From: JBECKR01 sp040235415
Lineage (GTDB): Bacteria; Acidobacteriota; Polarisedimenticolia; Polarisedimenticolales; Polarisedimenticolaceae
Length of the DNA stretch: 30,443 nt
Direction: 5' to 3'
NCBI GenBank assembly: GCA_040235415.1
Contig: JBECKR010000124.1
Location: forward strand, 1-30,443
Shown here in pieces: positions 9,924-18,074 of this stretch. The position numbers and the translations under genes are program-made. How positions within the stretch are numbered: position 1 is the stretch's first letter; every line of letters starts with the position of its first letter. The notes beneath the pieces are model-generated. The model did not search any database and was not told where the DNA came from. It saw only the letters and a list, made by a program, of their open reading frames with translations.

Positions 9924-10691
9924 GTGGCGGCGGGCGGTTCCGCGCGGGCGTACCTCTCGGTCGTGGTGCCGGCGTACAACGAGGCGCGACGGCTGGGCCC
10001 GACGCTCGACCGGATCGCGGGCTACATCGACGGCGGTGGGCTCGACGCCGAGATCCTCGTCGTCGACGACGGCTCGCGCGACGAGACCGCCGCGCTGGCC
10101 GAGCGCCGCCTGCGAGGGCGGGCCGGCCGTGTGATCCGCACCCCGGAGAACCGCGGCAAGGGACACGCCGTCCGCACCGGCGTGCTGGCCGCGACCGGCC
10201 GCTGGGTGCTCTTGACCGACGCCGACCTCTCGACCCCGGTCGAGGAGCACCGCCGCCTCGCCGACGTCGTTCGCGACCGCGACCTCGACGTCGCGATCGG
10301 CTCCCGCGGCCTCGCCGAGTCGCGCGTCGAAGTGCGGCAGAGCGCGCTCCGGCAGTTCCTGGGCCGCAGCTTCAACCGCATCATCCGCGCCCTGACCGGC
10401 CTGCCGTACCGCGACACGCAGTGCGGCTTCAAGCTGCTGGACCGCGAACGCACCCGGCCGCTGTTCGAGCGCATGGTCGTCGACCGCTTCGCGTTCGACG
10501 TCGAGCTGCTCGTGCTGTGTCACCGCTACGGCCTCGCCGTCGCGGAGATCCCGGTGGTATGGCGCAACTCGCCGCACTCTACGGTCAGCCTGGTGCGCGA
10601 TCCGCTCAACATGTTCGCCGACGTCCTGCGGGTGCTGTGGCGCTTCCGGAGGGGGCTCTACCGCCCCGAGGCGCCGGGTCCCGGCGCGTGA
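9924..10691 (+). CDS. family 2 glycosyltransferase (polyprenyl/dolichyl-phosphate glucosyltransferase-like)
   Basis: 255 residues from GTG 9924. GT-A motifs in order are LSVVVPAYNEARRL, ILVVDDGSRDET, TPENRGKGHAVRTG, the metal-binding LTDADLSTP, and the later GLPYRDTQCGFKLLDR block typical of the DPG-synthase-like (dolichyl-phosphate glucose) subgroup. No C-terminal membrane helices are visible, so it probably works peripherally at the inner membrane on a lipid-phosphate acceptor. Substrate is inferred. The stop overlaps the next start (GTGA), tying it to rfaE2 and suggesting envelope-glycan synthesis. Confidence 0.88.
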   Translation: MAAGGSARAYLSVVVPAYNEARRLGPTLDRIAGYIDGGGLDAEILVVDDGSRDETAALAERRLRGRAGRVIRTPENRGKGHAVRTGVLAATGRWVLLTDADLSTPVEEHRRLADVVRDRDLDVAIGSRGLAESRVEVRQSALRQFLGRSFNRIIRALTGLPYRDTQCGFKLLDRERTRPLFERMVVDRFAFDVELLVLCHRYGLAVAEIPVVWRNSPHSTVSLVRDPLNMFADVLRVLWRFRRGLYRPEAPGPGA

Positions 10692-11182
10692 CCGCCCCGG
10701 CCCGCGCCTCCGCGGACAAGATCGTCCCGCGGGAGCGGCTCGGCCCCGCGCTCGCCCGCCTGCGCGGGCGGGGCACGGTCGTGTTCACGAACGGCTGCTT
10801 CGACCTCCTGCACGTCGGCCACCTGCGACTGCTCGAGAGCGCCGCCCGCGAGGGCGACGTCCTGATCGTCGGGTTGAACCGCGACGCGTCGGTGCGGCGC
10901 CTCAAGGGACCCGGCCGGCCGCTCCTGCCGTTCGAGGAGCGCGCGCGGCTGGTCGCGGCGCTCGAGGTCGTCGACGCCGTGGTCGGGTTCGACGCCGACA
11001 CGCCGGCCGACCTCGTGGCGGAGATCGCACCCGACGTGCTCGTCAAGGGGGGGGACTGGACGCCCGGGACCGTCGTCGGCCGCGAGGTCGTCGAGGCCCG
11101 CGGGGGGCGGATCGTGCTCGTGCCCGTCGTCCCGGATCGCTCGACGACGGCGCTCGTCCGGCGCATCCTGAAGGGGGAATGA
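10688..11182 (+). CDS. rfaE2: D-glycero-beta-D-manno-heptose 1-phosphate adenylyltransferase
   Basis: 164 residues from GTG 10688. The cytidylyltransferase-like motif FTNGCFDLLHVGHL carries the HxGH-type nucleotide site, and KGGDWTPGTVVGREVV with VPVVPDRSTTALVRRI matches the C-terminal half of HldE/RfaE. The kinase half (domain I) is absent, so this is the stand-alone form. It activates heptose-1-phosphate with ATP to ADP-heptose for LPS inner core. It overlaps the glycosyltransferase by 4 bp. The presence of this gene argues for an LPS-bearing outer membrane. Confidence 0.93.
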   Translation: MTAPARASADKIVPRERLGPALARLRGRGTVVFTNGCFDLLHVGHLRLLESAAREGDVLIVGLNRDASVRRLKGPGRPLLPFEERARLVAALEVVDAVVGFDADTPADLVAEIAPDVLVKGGDWTPGTVVGREVVEARGGRIVLVPVVPDRSTTALVRRILKGE

Positions 11183-11216
11183 GGCCCGCTACGCGGGTCC
11201 GCCCGATCCGAGCATC

Positions 11217-14200
11217 ATGATCACCGACCCGACGCTGTTCCGGCCGCTCCTGCTGTCCTCCGCGTACCGCGCGGTCGAGGACCACCTGCGGGCGGGCGGC
11301 GCGCCGGTGGCGGTCTCGGGGCTCGTCCGGGGCGCCCGGGCGCTCGCGCTGGTGCTGCTCGGGGCGCGGCTGCGGCGCCGCCTCGTGGTCGTGGTGCCGG
11401 ACGACGCGGCGATGACCGCGCTCGCGGGTGACCTCGCCGCGACGGCGGCGCTCGCCGGCCGGGATCCGCGGCGAATCGTCGAGTTCCCGGCGCTCGACGC
11501 CGATCCGTACGACGCCATCCCGCCGCACCCCGAGGTCGTCCGCGAGCGCGTCGTCGCGATCGGACGCATCGTCGCGGGGGAGGCCGACGTCGTCCTGACC
11601 CCGGCTCGGGCGTTGACCGGGCGGCTGCCGTCGCCCGCGACCTGGGCCGGGTGGACGCGCCGGATCGCGCTCGAGGACGAGCTCTCGCCCGAGCGGTTCG
11701 TCCTCGAGGCGATCGGGCTCGGCTACCGCCGCGTCGAGACCGTGAGCGCGCCGGGCGAGGTCTCGCGTCGCGGCGGGATCGTCGACGTCTTTCCGCCCCA
11801 GGCCGAGGAGCCGGTCCGGATCGAGCTGTTCGGGGACACGGTCGACTCGCTGCGCGCGTTCGACCCCGACCACCAGCGCTCGACCGGGACGCTGCGGGAG
11901 GTCGTGGTCGGACCGGCGGCGGAGAACCCTCCCACCGACGAGGCCGTCGCGCGGCTCGCGCGCTACCTCGAGACCGGGATGGCCGGCGCGGGCGACCCGG
12001 GGCTGGCGCGGCAGTACCGCCGCCGGCTCGAGACGCTGCGCTCGGAAGGGTATCTCCCCGGCATCGAGGCGCTCGGCGGGCTGACGCTCCCGCACCCGGT
12101 CACGCTCGTCGACCTCGTGCCGGGCTCCTTTCTCGCGATCGACGAGCCGGAGCGCGTCGGCGACGAGCTGCTGCGCGCGGACCGCGACTCGAGAGCCTCG
12201 TGGGACGGGAGCGGCGATCGCGTGCTGCCGCCGCCCGCGGATCTGTTCGCGGACGTCCGCGCCCTGCGGGAGCGGCTTCGCGGCGCCGAGCTCGAGCTTC
12301 GCGAGCTCGTGGGCGAGGAGCCCCGTGGTCCGAGCGAGCCGGTGCACGTCGCCAGCCGTCCCGCGCCCTCGTTCTCGGGGCGCATGCGGGACCTCGTCGC
12401 CGAGATCGGCCGGCAGGCCGCCGCAGGCGGCCGGATCGTCTGCCTGCCGCGGACCGCGGGCGGCGCGGAGCGCCTCGTCGAGATCCTCCGCGAGTACGAC
12501 GTCGCCGCCGCGGCCGGTCCGGCTCCCGACGAGCACGCCGCCGGCGAGACCGTGCGGGTCGTCCCGGCCGGGCTCCGCGCCGGATTCGAGCTCCCCGACG
12601 CCGGGCTCCTGGTCCTGACCGAGCGCGAGATCTTCGGCGAGGAGCGGCGTGCTCCCGAGCGCAAGGCCCGCGGCCACGCCGCCTTCGTGTCCGACTTCCG
12701 CGACCTCAAGTCCGGCGACCTCGTCGTGCACGTCGACCACGGCGTCGCGCGGTACGCCGGCCTCGGCCGCCCGAAGGGCGGAAGCGCGAACCGCGACTTC
12801 ATGGTCCTCGAGTTCTCCGGCGGCGACCGGCTGTTCGTGCCGGTCGACCGGCTCGACCTGGTCCAGAAGTACAGCGGTGTCGCCGGTGCGCGGCCGGCGC
12901 TGGACCGGCTCGGCGGGCCGGGCTGGGATCGCGTCAAGGCCCGCGTGCGCAAGTCGGTCGAGTCGATGGCGAGGGACCTGCTCGAGCTCTACGCCCGCCG
13001 CAAGGCGGTCCGGGGACACGCCGCGGGGCCCGACACCCCGTGGCAGCGCGAGCTGGAGGACGCGTTCGCGTTCGAGCTCACGCCGGACCAGGAGCGGGCG
13101 GTGCGGGACGTCAAGGAGGACATGGAGTCGTCTCGGGTCATGGACCGCCTGCTCGTCGGCGACGTCGGGTTCGGGAAGACCGAGGTCGCGGTGCGTGCCG
13201 CCTTCAAGGCGGTCATGGACGGGCGTCAGGTGGCGGTCCTGGCCCCGACGACGGTGCTGGTGTTCCAGCACGAGGAGACCTTCCGGCGGAGGTTCGCCCC
13301 CTTCCCGGTCAAGGTCGAGTCGGTGTCGCGATTCCGGTCGACGGCCGAAATCCGCGACGTCCTGGAGCGGACCGTGGCCGGCGACGTCGACGTGCTGATC
13401 GGCACCCACCGGCTGCTCTCGCGCGACGTCCGGTTCCGCAAGCTCGGGCTCCTGGTGGTCGACGAGGAGCAACGCTTCGGCGTCGCGCACAAGGAGCGCC
13501 TCAAGACGCTCGCGATCGGGGTCGACGTCTTGTCGATGACCGCGACGCCGATCCCGCGCACCCTCCAGATGTCGCTCGCCGGCGTGCGCGATCTCTCGCT
13601 GATCGAGACCCCGCCGCCGGGGCGGATGGCGATCCAGACCTACCTCGTGCCGTGGCGCACGAACGTCGTGGCGCAGGCGCTCCGGCAGGAGCTCCGCCGA
13701 GGCGGCCAGGTGTTCGTGGTGCACAACCGCATCGAGACGCTCCACGCGGTCGTGCGCGCCGTCCGCGAGGTGGTTCCGGATGCGCGGGTCGTCATGGCGC
13801 ACGGCCGGATGCGCGAGCACCAGCTCGAGCGCGTCATGCTGCAGTTCGTGCGGCACGAGGCGGACATCCTGGTCACGACGACGATCATCGAGAACGGTCT
13901 CGACATTCCGCGCGCGAACACGATCGTCGTGAACCGCGCCGACCGCTTCGGGCTGGCGCAGCTGTACCAGCTCCGGGGGCGCGTCGGCCGCAGCGAGCGG
14001 CACGCCTACGCGTACTTCATCGTCCCCGGCCGGCACTCCCTCGCGGAGACCGCGCGCCGCCGCCTCAAGGCGCTGCAGGAGTTCAGCGAGCTCGGCGCGG
14101 GGTTCCGCCTCGCCGCGGCCGACCTCGAGATCCGGGGCGCGGGCGAGCTCCTGGGGGCCCGTCAGAGCGGCCACATCGAGGCTCTCGGGTTCGATCTGTA

Positions 14201-14699
14201 CTGCCAGATGCTCGAGCGCGCCGTCCACGAGCTCCAGGGCGAACCGATCGAGGAGCCGGCCCCGGTCAGCCTGCACCTCGGCATCGACTTCAAGGTGCCG
14301 GAGACTTACATGCCGGACGCCGGCGACCGCCTGGCGCTGTACAAGCGGCTCGCGGGCGCGAGGGACGACGCCGACATCGACCGCATCCTGGCCGACGCCG
14401 AAGACCGCTTCGGTCGCCTGCCGCCGCCGGGGGTCAACCTCTTCGCGCTGACCCGGCTGCGGCTGCTGGCGCAGCAGGCCCGCATCCGCAGCGTCGACGT
14501 CGCCGACGGCCGCGTCCAGATCCGGTTCGACGACGGGGCGACGCCGGACACCGACGCCGTGCTCGACATGCTCGCGCGCGAGCGTGCGACGCTGACCCCC
14601 TCGGGTATGCTGAGCCTGCCCGCGCCGAACCGTCCGGCGGACCGTATCCGCTCGGTCCGTAGGGCGGTCGAGAGGATCCTCGGGAGGAGCGCCGCATGA
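11217..14699 (+). CDS. mfd: transcription-repair coupling factor Mfd
   Basis: 1160 residues (E. coli 1148), full length. The N-terminal UvrB-homology region contains EFPALDADPYDAIPPHPEVV. The RNA-polymerase-interacting module starts near residue 500 (GDLVVHVDHGVARYAGLGR). RecG-like helicase motifs follow: GDVGFGKT at 648-655, DEEQ at 749-752, SMTATPIPRTLQMS, and LYQLRGRVGRSERHAYAYF. The C-terminal TRCF domain with its GELLGARQSGHIEALGFDLY region is also present. Mfd dislodges stalled RNA polymerase and recruits UvrA. It starts 34 bp after rfaE2 with a small hairpin (CCCGC/GCGGG) between, and its stop overlaps the next ATG. Confidence 0.98.
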   Translation: MITDPTLFRPLLLSSAYRAVEDHLRAGGAPVAVSGLVRGARALALVLLGARLRRRLVVVVPDDAAMTALAGDLAATAALAGRDPRRIVEFPALDADPYDAIPPHPEVVRERVVAIGRIVAGEADVVLTPARALTGRLPSPATWAGWTRRIALEDELSPERFVLEAIGLGYRRVETVSAPGEVSRRGGIVDVFPPQAEEPVRIELFGDTVDSLRAFDPDHQRSTGTLREVVVGPAAENPPTDEAVARLARYLETGMAGAGDPGLARQYRRRLETLRSEGYLPGIEALGGLTLPHPVTLVDLVPGSFLAIDEPERVGDELLRADRDSRASWDGSGDRVLPPPADLFADVRALRERLRGAELELRELVGEEPRGPSEPVHVASRPAPSFSGRMRDLVAEIGRQAAAGGRIVCLPRTAGGAERLVEILREYDVAAAAGPAPDEHAAGETVRVVPAGLRAGFELPDAGLLVLTEREIFGEERRAPERKARGHAAFVSDFRDLKSGDLVVHVDHGVARYAGLGRPKGGSANRDFMVLEFSGGDRLFVPVDRLDLVQKYSGVAGARPALDRLGGPGWDRVKARVRKSVESMARDLLELYARRKAVRGHAAGPDTPWQRELEDAFAFELTPDQERAVRDVKEDMESSRVMDRLLVGDVGFGKTEVAVRAAFKAVMDGRQVAVLAPTTVLVFQHEETFRRRFAPFPVKVESVSRFRSTAEIRDVLERTVAGDVDVLIGTHRLLSRDVRFRKLGLLVVDEEQRFGVAHKERLKTLAIGVDVLSMTATPIPRTLQMSLAGVRDLSLIETPPPGRMAIQTYLVPWRTNVVAQALRQELRRGGQVFVVHNRIETLHAVVRAVREVVPDARVVMAHGRMREHQLERVMLQFVRHEADILVTTTIIENGLDIPRANTIVVNRADRFGLAQLYQLRGRVGRSERHAYAYFIVPGRHSLAETARRRLKALQEFSELGAGFRLAAADLEIRGAGELLGARQSGHIEALGFDLYCQMLERAVHELQGEPIEEPAPVSLHLGIDFKVPETYMPDAGDRLALYKRLAGARDDADIDRILADAEDRFGRLPPPGVNLFALTRLRLLAQQARIRSVDVADGRVQIRFDDGATPDTDAVLDMLARERATLTPSGMLSLPAPNRPADRIRSVRRAVERILGRSAA

Positions 14700-15625
14700 G
14701 ACCGAGCCCGTCCGGACGCGCCGCCGCCGCCGCGCTGGTGGCCCTCGTCGCATTCGGCGTCGCCGGCTGCCGCCGGCACCTGCCGGCCGACGTCGTCGCG
14801 CGGGTCGACGGCAAGCCGATCAAGGTCCACGAGGTCGAGGCGTACGTCGCCGCGAACCTCCTCGACGAGCCGGACGAGCCGCCGATGCCGGCGGAGGATC
14901 TCGACCGCGTCAAAAGCCGGCTGTTCGACGCGCTCCTCGACGAGTGCATGCTGTACGCCGAGGCCGGGCGGCGGGGGATCGAGGTCTCCGACGCCGAGGT
15001 CGACGCCTTCCTCGGGCGGGGCGCCGAGGGCGGCGCCTCGGGCGCCGCGCCGGACGCGGCGCAGCGAGCGATGGCGCGGCGCTCGATCGCCGTCCAGAAG
15101 CTCCTCGAGAGCTCGATCCTCGAGGATTCCGACATCACCGACGCCGACGTCGACGCGTTCCTCGCCTCGCGCACGCAAAAGACCGGCGACCGCCGCGTCT
15201 TGGAGATTCGCTCGCTGATGTTCGAGGATCCCGAGCGCGCCGCGAAGGTCTACGCCGACCTCCGGCGCAAGCGCATGACGTTCGACGAAGCGGTGGCGGC
15301 GTACGAGCCGACCCCCGGGCAGACGACGACCCTCGAGGTCGCGCTCGGGGACCTGCCCGAGGAGGTCCAGCGCGCCGTGCAGGGTCTGGAGGACGGCGGC
15401 GTCAGCGCGCCGACCGCGGTCCACGGCATCACCTACCTGTTCCGGGTCGACCGCTGGGTCGCCGCCGAGGGCGAGGACCGCGGCGACGTCCGCGAGTGGG
15501 CGCGCTACCAGATCCTGCGGCGCCGATCCGAGGAGGCGTCGGCGAGCCTCCTCGACGCGCTCCGGCGCAAAGTGCGCTCCGAGGTCGAGCTCGACCATCT
15601 GCCGTTCCGCTACTTCCCCGAATGA
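14696..15625 (+). CDS. SurA/PpiC-like lipoprotein with degenerate parvulin domain
   Basis: 309 residues. ATG 14696 overlaps the mfd stop (ATGA). The signal peptide ends in FGVAGC, so Cys25 is probably lipidated. Residues 30-150 resemble a SurA N-terminal chaperone domain (VVARVDGKPIKVHEVEAYVA, then a helical region with FDALLDECMLYAEA). Residues 165-265 follow the outline of a parvulin fold (EIRSLMFEDPERAAKVYADL through VHGITYLFRVDRW). However, the usual DSGG.LG block and FGxHII end are missing or changed, so isomerase activity is doubtful and a chaperone-only role is more likely. It is followed by an intact parvulin gene. Confidence 0.85.
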   Translation: MRPSPSGRAAAAALVALVAFGVAGCRRHLPADVVARVDGKPIKVHEVEAYVAANLLDEPDEPPMPAEDLDRVKSRLFDALLDECMLYAEAGRRGIEVSDAEVDAFLGRGAEGGASGAAPDAAQRAMARRSIAVQKLLESSILEDSDITDADVDAFLASRTQKTGDRRVLEIRSLMFEDPERAAKVYADLRRKRMTFDEAVAAYEPTPGQTTTLEVALGDLPEEVQRAVQGLEDGGVSAPTAVHGITYLFRVDRWVAAEGEDRGDVREWARYQILRRRSEEASASLLDALRRKVRSEVELDHLPFRYFPE

Positions 15626-15655
15626 GCGGAATGGCGCGGTTCGGCGCGCGGCGAC

Positions 15656-15703
15656 TACAATGCGCGGAGCGATTCCGGGGCACACGGTTTCGGAGGGTCT
15701 TCG
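15656..15703 (+). promoter_or_regulatory. -10-like box and ribosome site before the SurA-type gene
   Basis: TACAAT at 15656-15661 fits a -10 hexamer at 5 of 6 bases; the -35 region is poor. CGGAGG at 15690-15695 gives a strong ribosome site for ATG 15704. The 78-bp gap after the upstream lipoprotein gene and these elements suggest an internal promoter. Confidence 0.4.
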
Positions 15704-16690
15704 ATGGTTGAGCGTTTCCCCGTGAGGGCGGCCGCGGTCGCGCTCGGCGTGCTGCTGCTGTCGGCGTCGCTCGCGCGAGCCGAGGTCGTCGAGGAGATCG
15801 TCGCCTGGGTCAACGGCGACATCATCACCAAGTCGCAGCTCGACGAAGAGGAGAAGGCGCTCACCGAGGAGGCCTACCAGCGGTTCAGCGGCACCGAGCT
15901 CGACGAGCAGCTCAAGCAGGCCCGCGAGGGGCTCCTTCGACAGATGATCGACCGCCGCATCCTCGTCGATCGCGCCTCCCGGATGTACGACCTGAAGAAG
16001 ATGGGGGACGGGCTGGTCGACGAGTTCTGGTCGAAGCAGAACGTCCCGGAAGACCAGCGCGACAGGATGCTGGCGCAGGCCGGCTTCACCCGCGAGACCC
16101 TGCGCGAGCGGCTCATCGAGCAGGCCGCGCCGGACTACGTCATCCACGCCGAGGTCTCGAACCGCGTTTCGGTGGGCGAGAACGAGGTCCAAGCCTACTT
16201 CGAGGCGCACAAGGAGCAGTTCCGCAAGCCGGTCGAGTTCACGGTGCGCGAGATCGTGCTGATGGCCGACACCCCGGAGGCGAAGGCGCGCCGCCGGGAC
16301 GAGGCGCAGAAGGTCCGGGACCGTGCCACCGCCGACGGCGCGGACTTCGCGGCGATCGCCAAGGAGGTCTCCGAGGCGGGCACCAAGGATTCCGGCGGGT
16401 TGCTCGGTCCGCTCAAGAAGGGGGAGCTCAACGCCGCCCTGGAGAACCAGGCCCTCGACCTCCCGGTCGGGGCGGTCAGCCCCGTGATCGAGACGCCGTA
16501 CGGGTTCCACATCATCAAGGTCGAGTCCCGCACGGGGGGCGAGGAGCCGACCCTCGACGCGGTCCACGACCAGGTGCAGGGGTACCTGCAGAACCAGAAG
16601 TTCATCGAGACCCTGAACGCGTTTCTCAAAAAAGCCCGAGATGAGGCCGATTGGCACGTGAACCCGAAGTACGAGGACCGTCTCCACTGA
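15704..16690 (+). CDS. SurA-like periplasmic peptidyl-prolyl isomerase/chaperone
   Basis: 328 residues, with a cleavable signal peptide ending near SLARA (residue 27). A SurA N-terminal domain follows (VVEEIVAWVNGDIITKSQLD, then helices with LLRQMIDRRILVDRA). Around residues 175-285 there is one intact parvulin domain (VREIVLMADTP, KDSGGLLGPLKKGELN, SPVIETPYGFHIIKVES). E. coli SurA has two parvulin domains; one-domain SurA-like proteins are common. The expected role is folding of outer-membrane proteins in the periplasm, next to a degenerate paralogue. Confidence 0.92.
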   Translation: MVERFPVRAAAVALGVLLLSASLARAEVVEEIVAWVNGDIITKSQLDEEEKALTEEAYQRFSGTELDEQLKQAREGLLRQMIDRRILVDRASRMYDLKKMGDGLVDEFWSKQNVPEDQRDRMLAQAGFTRETLRERLIEQAAPDYVIHAEVSNRVSVGENEVQAYFEAHKEQFRKPVEFTVREIVLMADTPEAKARRRDEAQKVRDRATADGADFAAIAKEVSEAGTKDSGGLLGPLKKGELNAALENQALDLPVGAVSPVIETPYGFHIIKVESRTGGEEPTLDAVHDQVQGYLQNQKFIETLNAFLKKARDEADWHVNPKYEDRLH

Positions 16691-16721
16691 CCGCGGAGCC
16701 TCCGATTCGGCCGTTTCCGAG

Positions 16722-16751
16722 TTGTCACCGAACCCGCCCGGGTGGTACATT
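16722..16751 (+). promoter_or_regulatory. probable hfq promoter
   Basis: TTGTCA (16722-16727), an 18-bp spacer and TACATT (16746-16751) each match consensus at 4-5 of 6 bases. It lies just after the SurA-type stop and leaves a leader of about 110 nt before the hfq start. Confidence 0.55.
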
Positions 16752-16868
16752 TCTGGCATCGTTCAGCCCTCCGCGTGGCGGGACCGAACCGTAAGCGCCG
16801 AGATCGCGACCGACTGCCGACCCCCGAAGGAACCGGGACGCCGCATCAATGAGTTCAGGAGGCCAGTC

Positions 16869-17261
16869 ATGGTGAACCGCAAGCTCGTCCGGCCGAACCT
16901 CTCCGAACTGAAGGAGAAGCTCGCGTCGCCGCGCGGGGGCAACGGCCTCGCACAGGGGCAGCCGGCGGGCGGCCGGGAGTCGCACCGCGAGAGCGGCTCG
17001 CACGCGCCGCGCCGCCGTCCGGCGCCGCCGGACGGCACCGCGGCCGAGGCGTTCTACTATCTCAAGCAGATGAACGCGAAGACGCCGATGGTGGTGGTGC
17101 TCGAGGGCGGCGAACGCCTTCACGGCCACATCGAGTGGTACGATCGCAACTGCATCAAGGTGCACCGCACCGACGGCCCGAACCTCTTGGTGTACAAGCA
17201 CGCCGTGCGCTACATGTACAAGCAGGAGGACGAGACCCCCGCGGCCGGCGACCGCAACTGA
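16869..17261 (+). CDS. hfq: Hfq-like Sm RNA chaperone with long N-terminal extension
   Basis: 130 residues from ATG 16869, which has GGAGG 6 bases upstream; the frame continues upstream but without a ribosome site. Residues 60-120 form an Sm fold: EAFYYLKQMNAKTPM, then VVVLEGGERLHGHIEWYD (Sm1), then LLVYKHAVRYMYKQ (Sm2) with the diagnostic Hfq YKHA motif at 109-112. Residues 1-20 (VNRKLVRPNLSELKEKL) look like a conserved-type motif, joined by a disordered Gly/Ser/Arg/Pro-rich linker (21-57). Most Hfq proteins carry their extra tail at the C-terminus, so this layout is unusual. Expected role: hexameric binding of sRNAs and mRNAs. Confidence 0.88.
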   Translation: MVNRKLVRPNLSELKEKLASPRGGNGLAQGQPAGGRESHRESGSHAPRRRPAPPDGTAAEAFYYLKQMNAKTPMVVVLEGGERLHGHIEWYDRNCIKVHRTDGPNLLVYKHAVRYMYKQEDETPAAGDRN

Positions 17262-17271
17262 TCGCGGTCGC
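17248..17271. terminator. bidirectional hairpin between convergent hfq and suhB-like genes
   Basis: Perfect 8-bp arms GCGACCGC (17248-17255) and GCGGTCGC (17264-17271) flank an 8-base loop that contains the hfq stop codon. The convergent genes are only 15 bp apart, so one stem could end both transcripts. No T-tract is present on either strand. Confidence 0.5.
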
Positions 17272-17276
17272 GTCCC

Positions 17277-18074
17277 TCAGCCCAGCCTCGGACCCACGAT
17301 CGCGAGCATCGCGGGGTGGAGCTTCCGCCCCGCCGCGACGATCTCGCCTTTCTCCACGAAGGCGCTTCCCCCGCCGCAGTCGGTGACGACGCCCCCGGCC
17401 TCGGCCACGAGCAGCGCGCCCGCCGCAACGTCCCACGGCGACAGCCCGACCTCGAAGAAGCCGTCGTAGCGCCCGCAGGCGGTGAACGCGAGATCGAGGG
17501 CCGCGGAGCCTGCCCGCCGCAGCCCGGCGGTCGTGCGCATGAACGTCCTGAACGCGTCGACGTAGCCGTCGAACTTCGAGAAATCCCGGAACGGGAACCC
17601 GGTCGCGATGAGCGCGTCGTCGAGCGACGGCGGCTCGCCGCAACGGATCGGACGGCCGTTCAGGCGCGAGCCGCCGCCGCGGGTCGCATGGTACAGCTCG
17701 TCGTGCACCGGGTCGTAGATCGCGCCCGCGAGGAGCCCCTCGGGGTCGCGCAGCGCGATCGAGACCGAGAACGTCGGGACGCCGTGGATGAAGTTCGTCG
17801 TGCCGTCGAGCGGGTCCACGATCCAGCGCCACCCGCCGCCGCGCTCGCCCGGCGAGCCCTCCTCGGCCAGGACGGCGTGATCGGGGAACCGCGCGCGAAG
17901 CTCGCCGACGACGATCGCCTCGGACTCGCGATCGACCTCCGTGACGAAGTCGTGCAGCCCCTTGACCTCGATCCGGTTGGGACGGTCGTCCCGGAACCGC
18001 CGGAGCAGGAGCGCTCCCGCGCGCCGCGCGATGTCGCAGGCGGCCTCCTCGTAGCCGCGAACGGTCGGGGTCAC
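17277..18074 (-). CDS. suhB: inositol monophosphatase family protein
   Basis: 265 residues from GTG 18074, which overlaps the xerC stop (GTGA). The family metal motifs are complete: AEEG at 70-73, DPLDGTTNF at 87-95, and the late WDVAAGALLVAEAGG block. The protein is a Mg-dependent, Li-sensitive phosphatase of the IMPase/FBPase superfamily. Substrates in this family include inositol-1-phosphate, histidinol-phosphate, NADP and PAP, so the exact substrate is not fixed. SuhB in E. coli also acts in rRNA transcription. The symbol is given for family resemblance only. Confidence 0.88.
   Translation of the reverse strand: MTPTVRGYEEAACDIARRAGALLLRRFRDDRPNRIEVKGLHDFVTEVDRESEAIVVGELRARFPDHAVLAEEGSPGERGGGWRWIVDPLDGTTNFIHGVPTFSVSIALRDPEGLLAGAIYDPVHDELYHATRGGGSRLNGRPIRCGEPPSLDDALIATGFPFRDFSKFDGYVDAFRTFMRTTAGLRRAGSAALDLAFTACGRYDGFFEVGLSPWDVAAGALLVAEAGGVVTDCGGGSAFVEKGEIVAAGRKLHPAMLAIVGPRLG

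Noticed and set aside
11183..11216. Small hairpin CCCGC-TAC-GCGGG between rfaE2 and mfd as a terminator
   Set aside because: Five base pairs and no T-tract, with mfd starting 34 bp after rfaE2; co-transcription is more likely.
16655..16672. Third parS-like sequence (GGCACGTGAACC) in the SurA-type gene
   Set aside because: Only the CACGTG core and one arm match, and it lies inside coding sequence.
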